Below are positions 8,288-17,078 of a DNA stretch of 57,529 nucleotides, in pieces. The stretch is from an uncultured Collinsella sp. (lineage in GTDB: Bacteria; Actinomycetota; Coriobacteriia; Coriobacteriales; Coriobacteriaceae), in NCBI GenBank assembly GCA_959027945.1, contig CAUFRO010000011.1, positions 1 through 57,529 on the forward strand. The letters run 5' to 3'. Numbering within the stretch: the first letter of the stretch is position 1; each line of letters starts with the position of its first letter. Position numbers and translations under genes: made by a program. The notes beneath the pieces were generated by a model, which saw only the letters and a program-made list of their open reading frames with translations, was not told the DNA's origin and did not search any database.

Positions 8288-9643
8288 TTAGCAGACGCCC
8301 TGGGCGAGCATGGCGTCGGCGACCTTCAGGAAGCCAGCGATGTTGGCGCCCATGACAAAGTTGCCCTCCTGGCCATACTCCTTGGCGGTGTCGTCCACGT
8401 TGTGGAACATGCCACGCATGAGCTGCTCGAGCTTGCCGTCGACCTCCTCGAAGGTCCAGGACAGGTGCTCAGCGTTCTGGCTCATCTCAAGGCCGGACAC
8501 GAGCACGCCACCGGCGTTAGCAGCCTTACCGGGCATAAAGGCGACGCCGTTCTCCTGGAAGTAGGTCGTGGCCTCGATGGTCGTGGGCATGTTCGCGCCC
8601 TCGCCGACCACCTTGCAGCCGTTGGCGACGAGCGCCTGGGCGTCCTCGAGCAGCAGCGTGTTCTCGCGAGCGCAGGGCAGCGCGATGTCGCAGGGCAGCT
8701 GCCACACGCCGCGGCCGTCGCCCTCGTGCCACACGGCGTTGGGCTTCTCGTCAACGTACATAGCGAGCGTGACACCCTTGTCGTGGCCGGAGCGCTTCTT
8801 GTTGTAGACATGCTCGAGCACGGTGTAGTCGATGCCGTCGGGATCCTCGACCCAGCCATGGGTGTCGGAGCAGGCCAGCACCTTGCCGCCGAGCTGGGAG
8901 ACCTTCTGGACCGCGTAGATGGCGACGTTACCGGAGCCGTGAACGACGACGTTCTTGCCCTCGAAGGAGTCGCCGCGGCTCTTGAGGTACTCGTCCACAA
9001 AGTAGGCCAGACCGTAACCGGTGGCCTCGGTACGGGCGAGCGAGCCGCCAAAGGAGAGGCCCTTGCCGGTAAGGACGCCGGTCCACTCGTTGGTCAGGCG
9101 CTTGTACTGACCGAACAGGTAGGCAACCTCGCGGCCGCCAACGCCCAGATCGCCGGCGGGAACGTCGGTGTTGGGGCCAATGTGGCGATAGAGCTCGGTC
9201 ATGAAGGACTGGCAGAAGTGCATGATCTCGTTGTTGGACTTGCCCTTGGGGTCAAAGTCGGAGCCGCCCTTGCCGCCGCCCATGGGAAGGGTGGTCAGGC
9301 TGTTCTTGAGGATTTGCTCCAGGCCCAGGAACTTGAGCATACCCAGAGTGACCGTCGGGTTAAAGCGCAGGCCGCCCTTGTAGGGTCCAATGGCAGAGTT
9401 GAACTCGACGCGGTAACCGCGGTTGACCTGAACCTTGCCCTGGTCGTCGACCCAGGGGACACGGAACATGACGATCCGCTCGGGCTCGACGAGGCGCTCA
9501 AGCAGGGCGGCCTCCTCGTACTCGGGATGGGCGTCGAGCGCCGGCTGGATGGTGCCGAGAATCTCGGTCGCGGCCTGGATGAACTCAGGCTGCTCGGGAT
9601 AGCGGGCCTTGAGCTCTTCGAGAACTTTCTGCGTGTAGCTCAT
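8288..9643 (-). CDS. gdhA: Glutamate dehydrogenase
   Basis: Interconverts 2-oxoglutarate plus ammonia and glutamate using NAD(P)H in the cytosol. The 451-residue length and the segment GPYKGGLRFNPTV followed by PMGGGKGGSDFDPKG (with the catalytic Lys) match the hexameric bacterial NADP-type enzymes; the nucleotide-binding fold contains VVHGSGNVAIYA. Start 9643 (MSYTQKVLEEL) is set by GGAGGAAGC directly upstream; an in-frame start 16 codons earlier has no such site. A single-gene unit with its own terminator. Cofactor preference is inferred from overall similarity to the NADP-dependent group. Confidence 0.95.
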   Translation of the reverse strand: MSYTQKVLEELKARYPEQPEFIQAATEILGTIQPALDAHPEYEEAALLERLVEPERIVMFRVPWVDDQGKVQVNRGYRVEFNSAIGPYKGGLRFNPTVTLGMLKFLGLEQILKNSLTTLPMGGGKGGSDFDPKGKSNNEIMHFCQSFMTELYRHIGPNTDVPAGDLGVGGREVAYLFGQYKRLTNEWTGVLTGKGLSFGGSLARTEATGYGLAYFVDEYLKSRGDSFEGKNVVVHGSGNVAIYAVQKVSQLGGKVLACSDTHGWVEDPDGIDYTVLEHVYNKKRSGHDKGVTLAMYVDEKPNAVWHEGDGRGVWQLPCDIALPCARENTLLLEDAQALVANGCKVVGEGANMPTTIEATTYFQENGVAFMPGKAANAGGVLVSGLEMSQNAEHLSWTFEEVDGKLEQLMRGMFHNVDDTAKEYGQEGNFVMGANIAGFLKVADAMLAQGVC

Positions 9644-9854
9644 GCTTCCTCCAATTGATGGAAAAGAAAAGTGTCGTTCGAGGCGCCCCATGCGCCGCGA
9701 GCTTTATCGAGTATGGATAATATCGCACTGTTGCAGCGAAGTTTCGCATAAGCCGACGAGCAGATGTTTCGTTTTGATTACGATGCAGGTAGAAGCGTTT
9801 TTGAGTGCCCAACGCGCAAATCGCGTGTTTCGAAGCTGTTTCGTCCACATGTTC

Positions 9855-9886
9855 CAAACCACCACATTGGGCACCTTTGTGGTGGT
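9855..9886 (-). terminator. Weak terminator after the DUF3343 gene
   Basis: ACCACCACA and TGTGGTGGT form a perfect 9-bp stem with an 11-base loop, followed on the minus strand by TTTGG. It starts 9 bases past the stop codon. The short T-run makes it a weak call. Confidence 0.5.
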
Positions 9887-9894
9887 GTTGGTGG

Positions 9895-10290
9895 TTAGAG
9901 GACGAGCTGATGGTAGTCGGCAGGGGTTATGCGGCCCTCGGTGGCGGCGCGGAAGGCGGCGAGCGCATCGCCCGAGAACGGCATGGCCCAGCACAGGCCG
10001 CAACCTGCGGTAATGGAGCCGGGCAAAGGCATAATGCGCCCGGGCACGCCGGCATCCAGGCAAAGCTGCTCGCACTCCATCACATCGAAGGTGCTGTCGA
10101 ACGAAACGATAATCTTGCGCTCGTGGTCGAGGGCATCACCGGACGGGCCTTCGCGATGTGCCTCGCGATACGCCGCGGCGTCCGCTTCCTCTTCCGCAGT
10201 ATGTCCACAGCCACCGCAGCCGCAGGTACAGGGCTCGGAACCATCGCAAGTGCAAGGCTCTCCCGTGTCGGGACAAATATCGTGAGACAT
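9895..10290 (-). CDS. DUF3343-family protein with Cys-rich N-terminus
   Basis: Small cytosolic protein of a family suggested to act as a selenium/sulfur carrier; the function is not proven. Residues 1-30 are unusual: nine Cys in a dense run (CPDTGEPCTCDGSEPCTCG and CGGCGH) that could bind metal. The DUF3343 core follows from about residue 48 (IIVSFDSTFDVMECEQLC...GVPGRIMPLPGSITAGCGLCW), where the other copy in this window (37958-38209) has AAGCGLAW. The start is set by GGAGTTGCC before the ATG; the same GGAGTTGCC precedes the other copy. It lies 16 bases after mobA, within the mobA-selC-selB-selA neighbourhood, which supports a selenium or molybdenum role. Confidence 0.8.
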   Translation of the reverse strand: MSHDICPDTGEPCTCDGSEPCTCGCGGCGHTAEEEADAAAYREAHREGPSGDALDHERKIIVSFDSTFDVMECEQLCLDAGVPGRIMPLPGSITAGCGLCWAMPFSGDALAAFRAATEGRITPADYHQLVL

Positions 10291-10305
10291 GGCAACTCCA
10301 ATCGT

Positions 10306-10938
10306 CTAGGCGAGTAACTCGGCCGCCGCAAACTCCTCGGGCGTATTGACGTTTTCGAAGCAGAGCGTCGAGCCCGCGGCCTTAACGATCTGCGGTTCAT
10401 CTATATAACCAGCCTGAACGCGATTGATCAGGCAGCGAATGCGTTGGCGGTCGCAGGAGAGCAGCTCTTGGGCAACTGGCGCACATGCGTCACGGCGCCA
10501 GACGGCGCAAAGCGGCTCAATGCCACGCTCCTCGCGCGGCACGCACACGTCGAGCGCCTCAGCCTCAACACGATCGGCGAGCGCGCCGATGAGTTCCGGC
10601 GAGACAAACGGCATATCGCAAGCGACGATCGCCACGAACGGCAATCGCGCCGCGGCCAACGAGCTCGCGATGCCGCGCATGGCACCGGCGGGACCGTCGA
10701 CGTCCATCACCACGCGGGGGCGCAGGCCATCAAACATAAGCTCCTCAAGGTAGGCAAGCTCGCAGGGGCGCGACGTCGTCACGACCAGCTCGCCGGCAAC
10801 TGGCGCCAGCCGACCCAGCACGCGCTCGATGAGCGGCTCACCGCAAAACGCCATGCGCGCCTTATCGCAGCCCATGCGCGACGACATCCCGCCCGCTTGA
10901 ACGACACAAGAAAGATCGGCCCGTCTTACGGTAGTCAT
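10306..10938 (-). CDS. mobA: MobA-like molybdenum cofactor guanylyltransferase
   Basis: Transfers GMP from GTP to molybdopterin to make the guanine dinucleotide cofactor used by DMSO-reductase-family enzymes such as FdhF; cytosolic. The N-terminus VVQAGGMSSRMGCDKARM is the nucleotide-binding LxGGxSxRMGxDK loop of this family, and VACDMPFVSPELI contains the metal-binding Asp. About 210 residues. Start 10938 (MTTVRRADLS) puts that loop at the expected distance; the Shine-Dalgarno there is weak. Some homologues transfer CMP (MocA); the preference cannot be read here. It lies between selC and the DUF3343 gene. Confidence 0.85.
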   Translation of the reverse strand: MTTVRRADLSCVVQAGGMSSRMGCDKARMAFCGEPLIERVLGRLAPVAGELVVTTSRPCELAYLEELMFDGLRPRVVMDVDGPAGAMRGIASSLAAARLPFVAIVACDMPFVSPELIGALADRVEAEALDVCVPREERGIEPLCAVWRRDACAPVAQELLSCDRQRIRCLINRVQAGYIDEPQIVKAAGSTLCFENVNTPEEFAAAELLA

Positions 10939-11025
10939 ACGGCAAACCACCCCCATCGGTATGCTCAAAACTCGACGCACGAAGCCAAATACCGTCGCCG
11001 ATAAAGCGGGCGGCACGGCAAACCC

Positions 11026-11083
11026 ATGCAAAAACAAAACAGCGCCTTTGCGGCACGCAGCAAGACCGCGAGCACAAAAGCGC
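11026..11083 (-). terminator. Terminator after selC
   Basis: On the minus strand GCGCTTTTG pairs with CGAAAGGCGC-like CAAAGGCGC (one G-U), followed by TGTTTTGTTTTTG. It begins 11 bases after the CCA end of the selenocysteine tRNA. Confidence 0.75.
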
Positions 11084-11093
11084 TGGTAGCGTA

Positions 11094-11190
11094 TGGCGGG
11101 AACGTATGTGAATCGAACACATCCAAGACGTTTTGCACGCCTCGCAACGGTTTTGAGGACCGCGGAGCCCACCGGAGCCCATCCGTTCCC
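11094..11190 (-). tRNA. selC: tRNA-Sec (anticodon TCA)
   Basis: A 97-base class II tRNA whose anticodon loop is CCTCAAA (anticodon TCA, reads UGA). Selenocysteine-tRNA hallmarks are present: a 6-bp D-stem GGGCTC/GGGCTC (with wobbles) closed by the tetraloop CGGT, a long variable arm (GAGGCGT...ACGTCTT), T-arm ATGTG-TTCGATT-CACAT, and an extended acceptor beginning GGGAACG and ending CGTTCCC-G-CCA. The eighth acceptor pair appears mismatched. CCA is encoded. It sits between selB and mobA. Confidence 0.93.
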
Positions 11191-11246
11191 AAGTGCGGCG
11201 GTATTTTACCAAACCGAGCGGGCCCCATCCCAAATAGACAAGCAAG

Positions 11247-11314
11247 AAGTTGCGGTGGAATAGTTCTTACTTAGGCTGCAAGACCCCAAAAACAGGAACT
11301 ATTTCACCGCAACT
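11247..11314. repeat. AGTTGCGGTGAAATA palindrome, copy C
   Basis: Left arm AAGTTGCGGTGGAATAGTTC pairs with GAACTATTTCACCGCAACT; the one difference is a G-T wobble. It lies between the selB stop codon and the 5' end of selC, about 27 bases beyond the selB stop. Confidence 0.85.
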
Positions 11315-11339
11315 GAGGAGGCGGGAGCGGGTAACCGGC

Positions 11340-13307
11340 CTAGCGCAGGGAGCGCAGGCCGCCGGCATCCTTGTCGAGCACCGTAAAGCGCACGGCATCC
11401 AGGTGCTCCAAGATGCTGATGGCGCGTTTGCGCGACACGCCCAGGGCCTCGCGCAGCACGCTCGTGGTGGCAGCGCCGCCGGCCGCCTCAATGGCGGCGG
11501 CGACGAGCTCACGCGCATGGGCCTCGGCAGCAGCGGACAGGGCAACGTCGCGCTCGACCTTAACGATTGCGCGGTTGAGGGAAAGCTCGCGCAGGGCACG
11601 CGTCATGGTGTCGCGGCCGAGCTGCAGCTGTTCGCCCACCTCGGGAAGCGCCGGTGCATCCAAGCCGGCCTCGTCAAGCAGCGCGACGATGCGCTCGCAA
11701 GCCTCTCGCACCACGCGTGCCGCCGCGGCGGCCGAATGCGGATCGAATACCTCGGCGCCCTCGGCGGCGCACACGCCACGCGAGCAGCCCTCGGCAATCA
11801 GAGCCGCGGCAACGGCTTCATCAGCGGCAGGCCACGCAGCATGGGCAACGGCACCGGGCGTAAAGCCCGTCTCCTTGGGAGCCGCCGCATGCATGGCTGA
11901 CAGGGTCGCCGCCAGTGCATTCATCGCGGCGTCGAGCACGGAAGCATCTGCATACAGCGAGCCATCCGAGCCAGCAAGCGCGCGAGCAGCGCCCTTCGTC
12001 ACCAACACGCGCAGTGCAGTATCGACCTCGCCGACGCCAAGATCCAAAGCCGCGGCAACATCAACCGCCGTAACCGGCAACGTCTGCAGCACCAGCCAAG
12101 CGCCCACACCGCCCGCGATATCGCCGGACTCGATCGCCGCATACAGCGCACGCTCTCCTTCGGCAAGCTCGCGCGAGCGACGGCAGCGCGAAAGCAGCAC
12201 GCGCCCGCCGCCAATGAGCATCACGGGCGAATAGGACAGCACCACGACATGGTCCCCGGCACGTAGCGGCAGCGAGTTTTCCAAGCGCACCTGAACATTA
12301 CGGGTCTCGCCCACCGCCATGGGGGCCTCGCCCTCCATAAGCATGATGCGGCCGACAACCTCGGCCGTACCCGCCATCACATGCACGCGCGCGCCCGACT
12401 CGAGCACACGCGGTTTAGCGCCCTCGCGGCCCAGGTAGGTAAACGTCATCATAAAGCGCAGCGTCTGGCCAAAACGGCCCTCCACGCCGAGCATCTCGCC
12501 GCGATCGAGCGCGGCGACAGCATCGCCCACCAAGTTGAGCGCCACACGCTGACCGGGCAACGCCTGCTGCGTGTCGCCATGCACCTGGATCCCGCGTACG
12601 CGGCAGACCGTGCGCGACGGCAGCGCGACGAGCTCATCGCCCACCGCAACCGGCGCATCGTGCAGCGTTCCCGTCACGACGGTGCCGGCGCCCTTGATCG
12701 TAAAGCAGCGGTCAATCGGCAGGCGCGGCGCGGCATCGCTCCGCTCGGCACGCTCGCGACAGGTATCCCAGCAGACACCCACCTGCTCGTCGAGCACCGC
12801 AAGCAGCCCGTCAATCCCCTCGCCCGTCTTAGACGACACGGGCACAATTGGCGCGCCCGCAAACACAGTACCCGACAAAAAGTCATCGACATCGAGCTCG
12901 GCAAGCTCGGTCATCTCGGCATCGGCCAGGTCACACATCGTCAGCGCCACCACCATATGCGTGACGCCCAGCAGCTCCAGCACATGCACGTGCTCGCGGG
13001 TCTGCGGCATCACGCCCTCGACGGCTGAGACCACCAGCACGGCAACGTCGATGCCCGTGGCACCCTGCACCATGGCGCGCAAGTAATGCGCATGGCCCGG
13101 CACGTCGACAAGGCCGACGATCTTGCCACTCGGCAGCGCCAGCTCGCCAAAGCCCAACTCCACCGTCATGCCGCGGCGACGCTCGACCTCAAGGCGATCA
13201 GGATTCTTGCCGGTCAGCGCCTCGATCAGTGCCGACTTACCGTGGTCAACGTGGCCCGCCGTGCCAACGATAACGGGACACTCCACCAGCGCCTGAACCT
13301 CACTCAT
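11340..13307 (-). CDS. selB: SelB, selenocysteine-specific elongation factor
   Basis: GTPase that carries Sec-tRNA to UGA codons followed by a SECIS hairpin. The EF-Tu-like GTPase occupies the N-terminal third: G1 GTAGHVDHGKSALIEALTG (about 15-33), G3 DVPGHAHYLR. The G4 motif reads TMCD, where TKxD/NKxD is usual, so the Lys that normally packs on guanine is replaced by Met. Beta-barrel domains follow, then the winged-helix repeats that bind the SECIS RNA. The 655-residue length suits the family. Its ATG overlaps the selA stop codon (ATGA), so the two are translationally coupled. Confidence 0.95.
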   Translation of the reverse strand: MSEVQALVECPVIVGTAGHVDHGKSALIEALTGKNPDRLEVERRRGMTVELGFGELALPSGKIVGLVDVPGHAHYLRAMVQGATGIDVAVLVVSAVEGVMPQTREHVHVLELLGVTHMVVALTMCDLADAEMTELAELDVDDFLSGTVFAGAPIVPVSSKTGEGIDGLLAVLDEQVGVCWDTCRERAERSDAAPRLPIDRCFTIKGAGTVVTGTLHDAPVAVGDELVALPSRTVCRVRGIQVHGDTQQALPGQRVALNLVGDAVAALDRGEMLGVEGRFGQTLRFMMTFTYLGREGAKPRVLESGARVHVMAGTAEVVGRIMLMEGEAPMAVGETRNVQVRLENSLPLRAGDHVVVLSYSPVMLIGGGRVLLSRCRRSRELAEGERALYAAIESGDIAGGVGAWLVLQTLPVTAVDVAAALDLGVGEVDTALRVLVTKGAARALAGSDGSLYADASVLDAAMNALAATLSAMHAAAPKETGFTPGAVAHAAWPAADEAVAAALIAEGCSRGVCAAEGAEVFDPHSAAAAARVVREACERIVALLDEAGLDAPALPEVGEQLQLGRDTMTRALRELSLNRAIVKVERDVALSAAAEAHARELVAAAIEAAGGAATTSVLREALGVSRKRAISILEHLDAVRFTVLDKDAGGLRSLR

Positions 13308-14761
13308 CGAGCAATCGCCTTCTCAACGCATGCGGCAAGCGTCGACGCCGCCGTCTCGATATCGCGGTCGCCCACGAGCGTACGGACGTCAAACAAAATG
13401 CGATCGTGCGAGGCGCGCGTGACGACCGGCGTGTCGAAATCTTGGACGAGTGAGCGCTTGAGTGCGTCAACGGAAAGACGCTCATCGACAAGACGCACGG
13501 CAACGCACATGGTGGGCAGCTCGACGGTAGGCAGCGAACCGCCGCCGGGAGTCGACGACTCCTCGACGATCTCCACCTGAACGGCGCACAGGCAACCGGC
13601 CTTGTCGAGACCGGCGACCATACGATCGCGCAGCTTGCGGGCACGTCGCTCCAAATGGGTCTGCGGAAGCGTAAGCATGCTGAGCACCGGAATATCGCGA
13701 TGGGCAACATCGGCGCCATCCATGTAGATACGCAGCGTGGCCTCGAGCGCCGACAGGGCCAGTTTGCCCGGGCGCAGGGCGCGCATAAGCGGATGTGACC
13801 CACAGGCCTGAACCAGGTCACGACGGCCCATGATAATGCCCGCCTGTGCTGCACCGAGAAGTTTATCGCCCGAGCACGACACCAAATCGAGCCCTGCCGA
13901 AACCGAAGCCGGCGTGGTTTCTTCGCCTCCGCGCACCAAGATGTCGTCGGGCAACAGCGCGCCCGACCCCTGATCTTCATAGAACAGCAGGCCGTGCTTA
14001 TGGGCCAGTGCGGCGAGCTCCCGAGAGCCCACTTCCTCGTGAAAACCCTCGATGCGATAATTGGAAGGATGAACCTTGAGGATCATGGCCGTATCGGGCG
14101 TAATAGCTTGCTCATAATCTGCCAGGTGCGTGCGGTTGGTGGCGCCGACCTCGACGAGCTTGGCGCCCGAGGCCGCCATGACATCGGGGATGCGGAAGCT
14201 GCCGCCAATCTCGACAAGCTCGCCGCGGCTGACGATAACCTCTTTGCCCGCGGCATGGGTGGCAAGCACCAGCAGCACCGCGGCGGCATTGTTGTTGACC
14301 ACGAGCGCGTCCTCGGCACCGGTGAGTGAGCGGATCAGCTGCGCGGCGTGCTCCTTGCGCGAACCGCGCGAACAGGTGTCCACGCTGTACTCGAGCGTGC
14401 TGTAGCCGCGCGCGACCTCGGCCACGGCCTTGGCGGCCGACTCCGCGAGCGGGGCGCGACCCAAGTTGGTATGGATGACCACACCCGTGGCATTAACCGC
14501 TGGGCGCAGGCTCGGCAGCGCGGAGCGGTGCGCACGCCACTCGATAGCCGAAGCCAGGTCACGCTTGGAACGCGGGGCGGCGCCGGCGCGAATGGCGGCG
14601 CGCTCCTCGTCAAGCTCGGCCGTGACGGCGGCATGGACCACCGCGTCGCAGGTCTCCCCTGCCGCCTTCACCACCGGCCACTCGGTGAGCAGCTCGTTGA
14701 CGGAAGGAATGGCACGCAGACGGGCGCGCACCTCATCGGACATGTTCTGGCTATCGCTCAT
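13304..14761 (-). CDS. selA: SelA, L-seryl-tRNA(Sec) selenium transferase
   Basis: PLP enzyme that converts Ser-tRNA(Sec) to Sec-tRNA(Sec) using selenophosphate. The 485-residue protein has the SelA N-terminal domain (RLRAIPSVNELL), INTNLGRAPL-like VIHTNLGRAPLAE, and the PLP-binding Lys in SCSGDKLLGAAQAG near residue 295. GAAAGG lies upstream of the ATG at 14761. It is followed by selB with a 4-base overlap. The 76-base gap from the upstream oxidoreductase gene leaves open whether it has its own promoter. With selB, selC and selD it makes a full bacterial Sec pathway. Confidence 0.96.
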   Translation of the reverse strand: MSDSQNMSDEVRARLRAIPSVNELLTEWPVVKAAGETCDAVVHAAVTAELDEERAAIRAGAAPRSKRDLASAIEWRAHRSALPSLRPAVNATGVVIHTNLGRAPLAESAAKAVAEVARGYSTLEYSVDTCSRGSRKEHAAQLIRSLTGAEDALVVNNNAAAVLLVLATHAAGKEVIVSRGELVEIGGSFRIPDVMAASGAKLVEVGATNRTHLADYEQAITPDTAMILKVHPSNYRIEGFHEEVGSRELAALAHKHGLLFYEDQGSGALLPDDILVRGGEETTPASVSAGLDLVSCSGDKLLGAAQAGIIMGRRDLVQACGSHPLMRALRPGKLALSALEATLRIYMDGADVAHRDIPVLSMLTLPQTHLERRARKLRDRMVAGLDKAGCLCAVQVEIVEESSTPGGGSLPTVELPTMCVAVRLVDERLSVDALKRSLVQDFDTPVVTRASHDRILFDVRTLVGDRDIETAASTLAACVEKAIAR

Positions 14762-14837
14762 GTGCGGCCTTTCAAAACCAAAGGTGAATCAATCGTTCGA
14801 ACGTCAAACTATCAGCCAATTCGATCGGCTGAGTCAA

Positions 14838-16955
14838 TCAATCGTTATTATCCACGTGCTCCGTGATCTTTTCCACGCGAACGGCGTTTTCCTGGGTGAG
14901 CGCGGCACCTGTCAACGGATCCCAACGCAACGGCGTATGGTCGAGCGGGCCCACGCCCAAGGCTTGAGCGCCACCGACATCGGCGCCAAGCGAACGCCCG
15001 CCGGGGGCGGCCGACGTGAAGATGCACGCCGGATGCAGATAGGGCGTCGTCTCCACGCGCACGCGGTCGCGGCCCATATCGCTCACGAGCTCGACGATCT
15101 CGCCGTCGGCGATGCCCATGTGCGCAGCAGCATCGGCATTCATCTGCACGGCATCCAGGTCCGATCCAGCCTCGGCGGCACCTTGAGCCGCAAGCCTGCG
15201 CGAGGTGTGCGACTCAAAGGGACGGTTGCCACTAATGAGGCGAAACATCCCCGGGCCGGGCTCCACAATGGGCGCAATCCAGTTGGGCACACGACCCATG
15301 CCGACTCGTTCCCATACGTCGCTTGCCAGCGCAATTTTGCCGCCGGCAAGCGGAATCACCGGCTCACCCGTGCGCGACGGCAGCGCCACGCCCGTATCGG
15401 CCCAGCCGCGCTCCTTGAGCTCGTCCAGATCGATCCCAAAAGGCGCCACCTGGGCAGCCGTCAGATCGTCAGACGTAAACTGGAAATACTCGCCCACGCC
15501 ACACGCCTGCGCCAGACCGGCAAAAATCTCCCGACCGGGACGTGTGCCGTCATGCTGCACGGGCAGCACGGCGTTGCGGTAGAACACGCGCGAATCGTTG
15601 ACGCCCACGACCGTGCCCACACCGCGGTCGGCCTCCAGATACGTCACGTCGGGCAGCACGAAGTCAGAAGCACGCGCCGTCTCGGACCAACGAATATCAA
15701 TCGTCACAAGCAAGTCGAGCTGCTGCAAAATACCCAACCAAGCCTGTGCATTGCCATAGCCCGCACCGGGGTTACTGGCATAGACGATGAGCCCACGCAA
15801 ATCGCCGGCAAGAATCGACTGACCGATGGTCGTGCACAGTCCGCGCACCGGATCGACCAGTGGATAGCGCTCGGACCCCAGCTTGGGCTCGCGCGGCACC
15901 GGCGGCGTCGCAAAGCGAGTGGGATCGAGGTCGCCCAGTGAAAGCGGTGTGGGCGGATTGAGCGCGCCACCCGCATGTCCAATACAGCCCAGCAGCACAT
16001 CGACCAAGCAGATAGCGCGTGCGGTCTGGGTGCTATTGGCATACGCGATGCCGATGCCACCATGAAAACCCGCATCCACCACAGCGGCAGGCGCGGCGGC
16101 AGCGAGATCGCGCGCCGTGGCGACAATCTCTGCGGCCGGCACGTCGCACATCGATTCGGCCCACTCGGGTGTCCAAGCACTGGCCGCCTGCGCCAGCTCG
16201 TCAAAGCTTGTGGCGTAGCGGTCCACGAACTCGTGATCGTACAGGTCTTCGGCTACCAGCACATGTGCGATACCCAGCAGCAACGCCAGATCGCATCCAG
16301 GACGTACGCGCAGCCAGCGGTCGGCAAGCGCAGCCGAGCCACTGCGCCGGGGGTCAACCACGATAATCTTAGCCCCACGTCGACGGGCATCGTTGAGCGC
16401 ATCAACGGCCCCCATCGTCGACGAATCGACAATGGAGCGCCCCAGATACATGATGCAATCGGTATGCGCCAGGTCGGAGGCGGGGCTGTAGCCCAGACTG
16501 TGCTCCCAGCCGGTAAGTCTGCTTACCTCGCAGGCACCGTCGGCACCGTATACGTTGGGCGAGCCCAGCGCATGCATAAAACGATACGCCCAGTAACGGT
16601 CGAACGAGGGCACGCCGAGCGTCATGCCCAGCGCGCGCGGACCATGCCCGTCAACAATCCCCAAAAGGCACTCGGCAATCTGAGCAAACGCCTCGTCCCA
16701 CGAAATCGCATCAAACCCCGAGCCATCAGCTCGTCGGCACATGGGGTGCACAATGCGGTCGCGCTCGTCAAACGGCATTGCCAGGCGATGCCGTCCGCGG
16801 GCACACAGGGCACGCGCCGCGCACGGATGCCCTGGCACCGGCAACTCGGCCGCCACGCGACCGTCCTCAACTCGTGCCGCAAAGGCGCAATCGGCATAGC
16901 ATCCCCCGCATGTGGTCACCACGGCGCGACCGTCACGCTTCACAGCAGATGCCAT
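14838..16955 (-). CDS. Molybdopterin oxidoreductase, DMSO-reductase family, substrate unknown
   Basis: A catalytic subunit with a [4Fe-4S] site (Cys16, Cys19, Cys23 and Cys51 in TCGGCYADC and ALCARG) followed by bis-MGD binding domains (KIIVVDPRRSGSAALADRW; C-terminal RLISGNRPFESHTSRR). The residue expected to bind Mo falls in GADGACEVSRLTG, suggesting a Cys ligand as in polysulfide/thiosulfate reductases. About 705 residues. The start at 16955 lies past the focA terminator; an upstream in-frame extension would read through that hairpin. No signal peptide, no FeS partner and no membrane anchor gene is adjacent, so it is probably cytosolic or uses partners elsewhere. Confidence 0.85.
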   Translation of the reverse strand: MASAVKRDGRAVVTTCGGCYADCAFAARVEDGRVAAELPVPGHPCAARALCARGRHRLAMPFDERDRIVHPMCRRADGSGFDAISWDEAFAQIAECLLGIVDGHGPRALGMTLGVPSFDRYWAYRFMHALGSPNVYGADGACEVSRLTGWEHSLGYSPASDLAHTDCIMYLGRSIVDSSTMGAVDALNDARRRGAKIIVVDPRRSGSAALADRWLRVRPGCDLALLLGIAHVLVAEDLYDHEFVDRYATSFDELAQAASAWTPEWAESMCDVPAAEIVATARDLAAAAPAAVVDAGFHGGIGIAYANSTQTARAICLVDVLLGCIGHAGGALNPPTPLSLGDLDPTRFATPPVPREPKLGSERYPLVDPVRGLCTTIGQSILAGDLRGLIVYASNPGAGYGNAQAWLGILQQLDLLVTIDIRWSETARASDFVLPDVTYLEADRGVGTVVGVNDSRVFYRNAVLPVQHDGTRPGREIFAGLAQACGVGEYFQFTSDDLTAAQVAPFGIDLDELKERGWADTGVALPSRTGEPVIPLAGGKIALASDVWERVGMGRVPNWIAPIVEPGPGMFRLISGNRPFESHTSRRLAAQGAAEAGSDLDAVQMNADAAAHMGIADGEIVELVSDMGRDRVRVETTPYLHPACIFTSAAPGGRSLGADVGGAQALGVGPLDHTPLRWDPLTGAALTQENAVRVEKITEHVDNND

Positions 16956-17020
16956 CTCGATTACCCCTTTCACAAGCCAAACACAACAGGCCAAAAGCCC
17001 GGCAACGAGCCCCCAGACCC

Positions 17021-17056
17021 AAAAAGCCTCCCGCACGGCAACGCCCCGCGGGAGGC
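17021..17056 (-). terminator. Terminator after focA
   Basis: GCCTCCCGC and GCGGGAGGC form a perfect 9-bp stem; on the minus strand TTTTT follows. It starts 23 bases after the focA stop and closes the formate hydrogenlyase locus. Confidence 0.92.
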
Positions 17057-17078
17057 CCAACGTCAAACAGACGGTACC

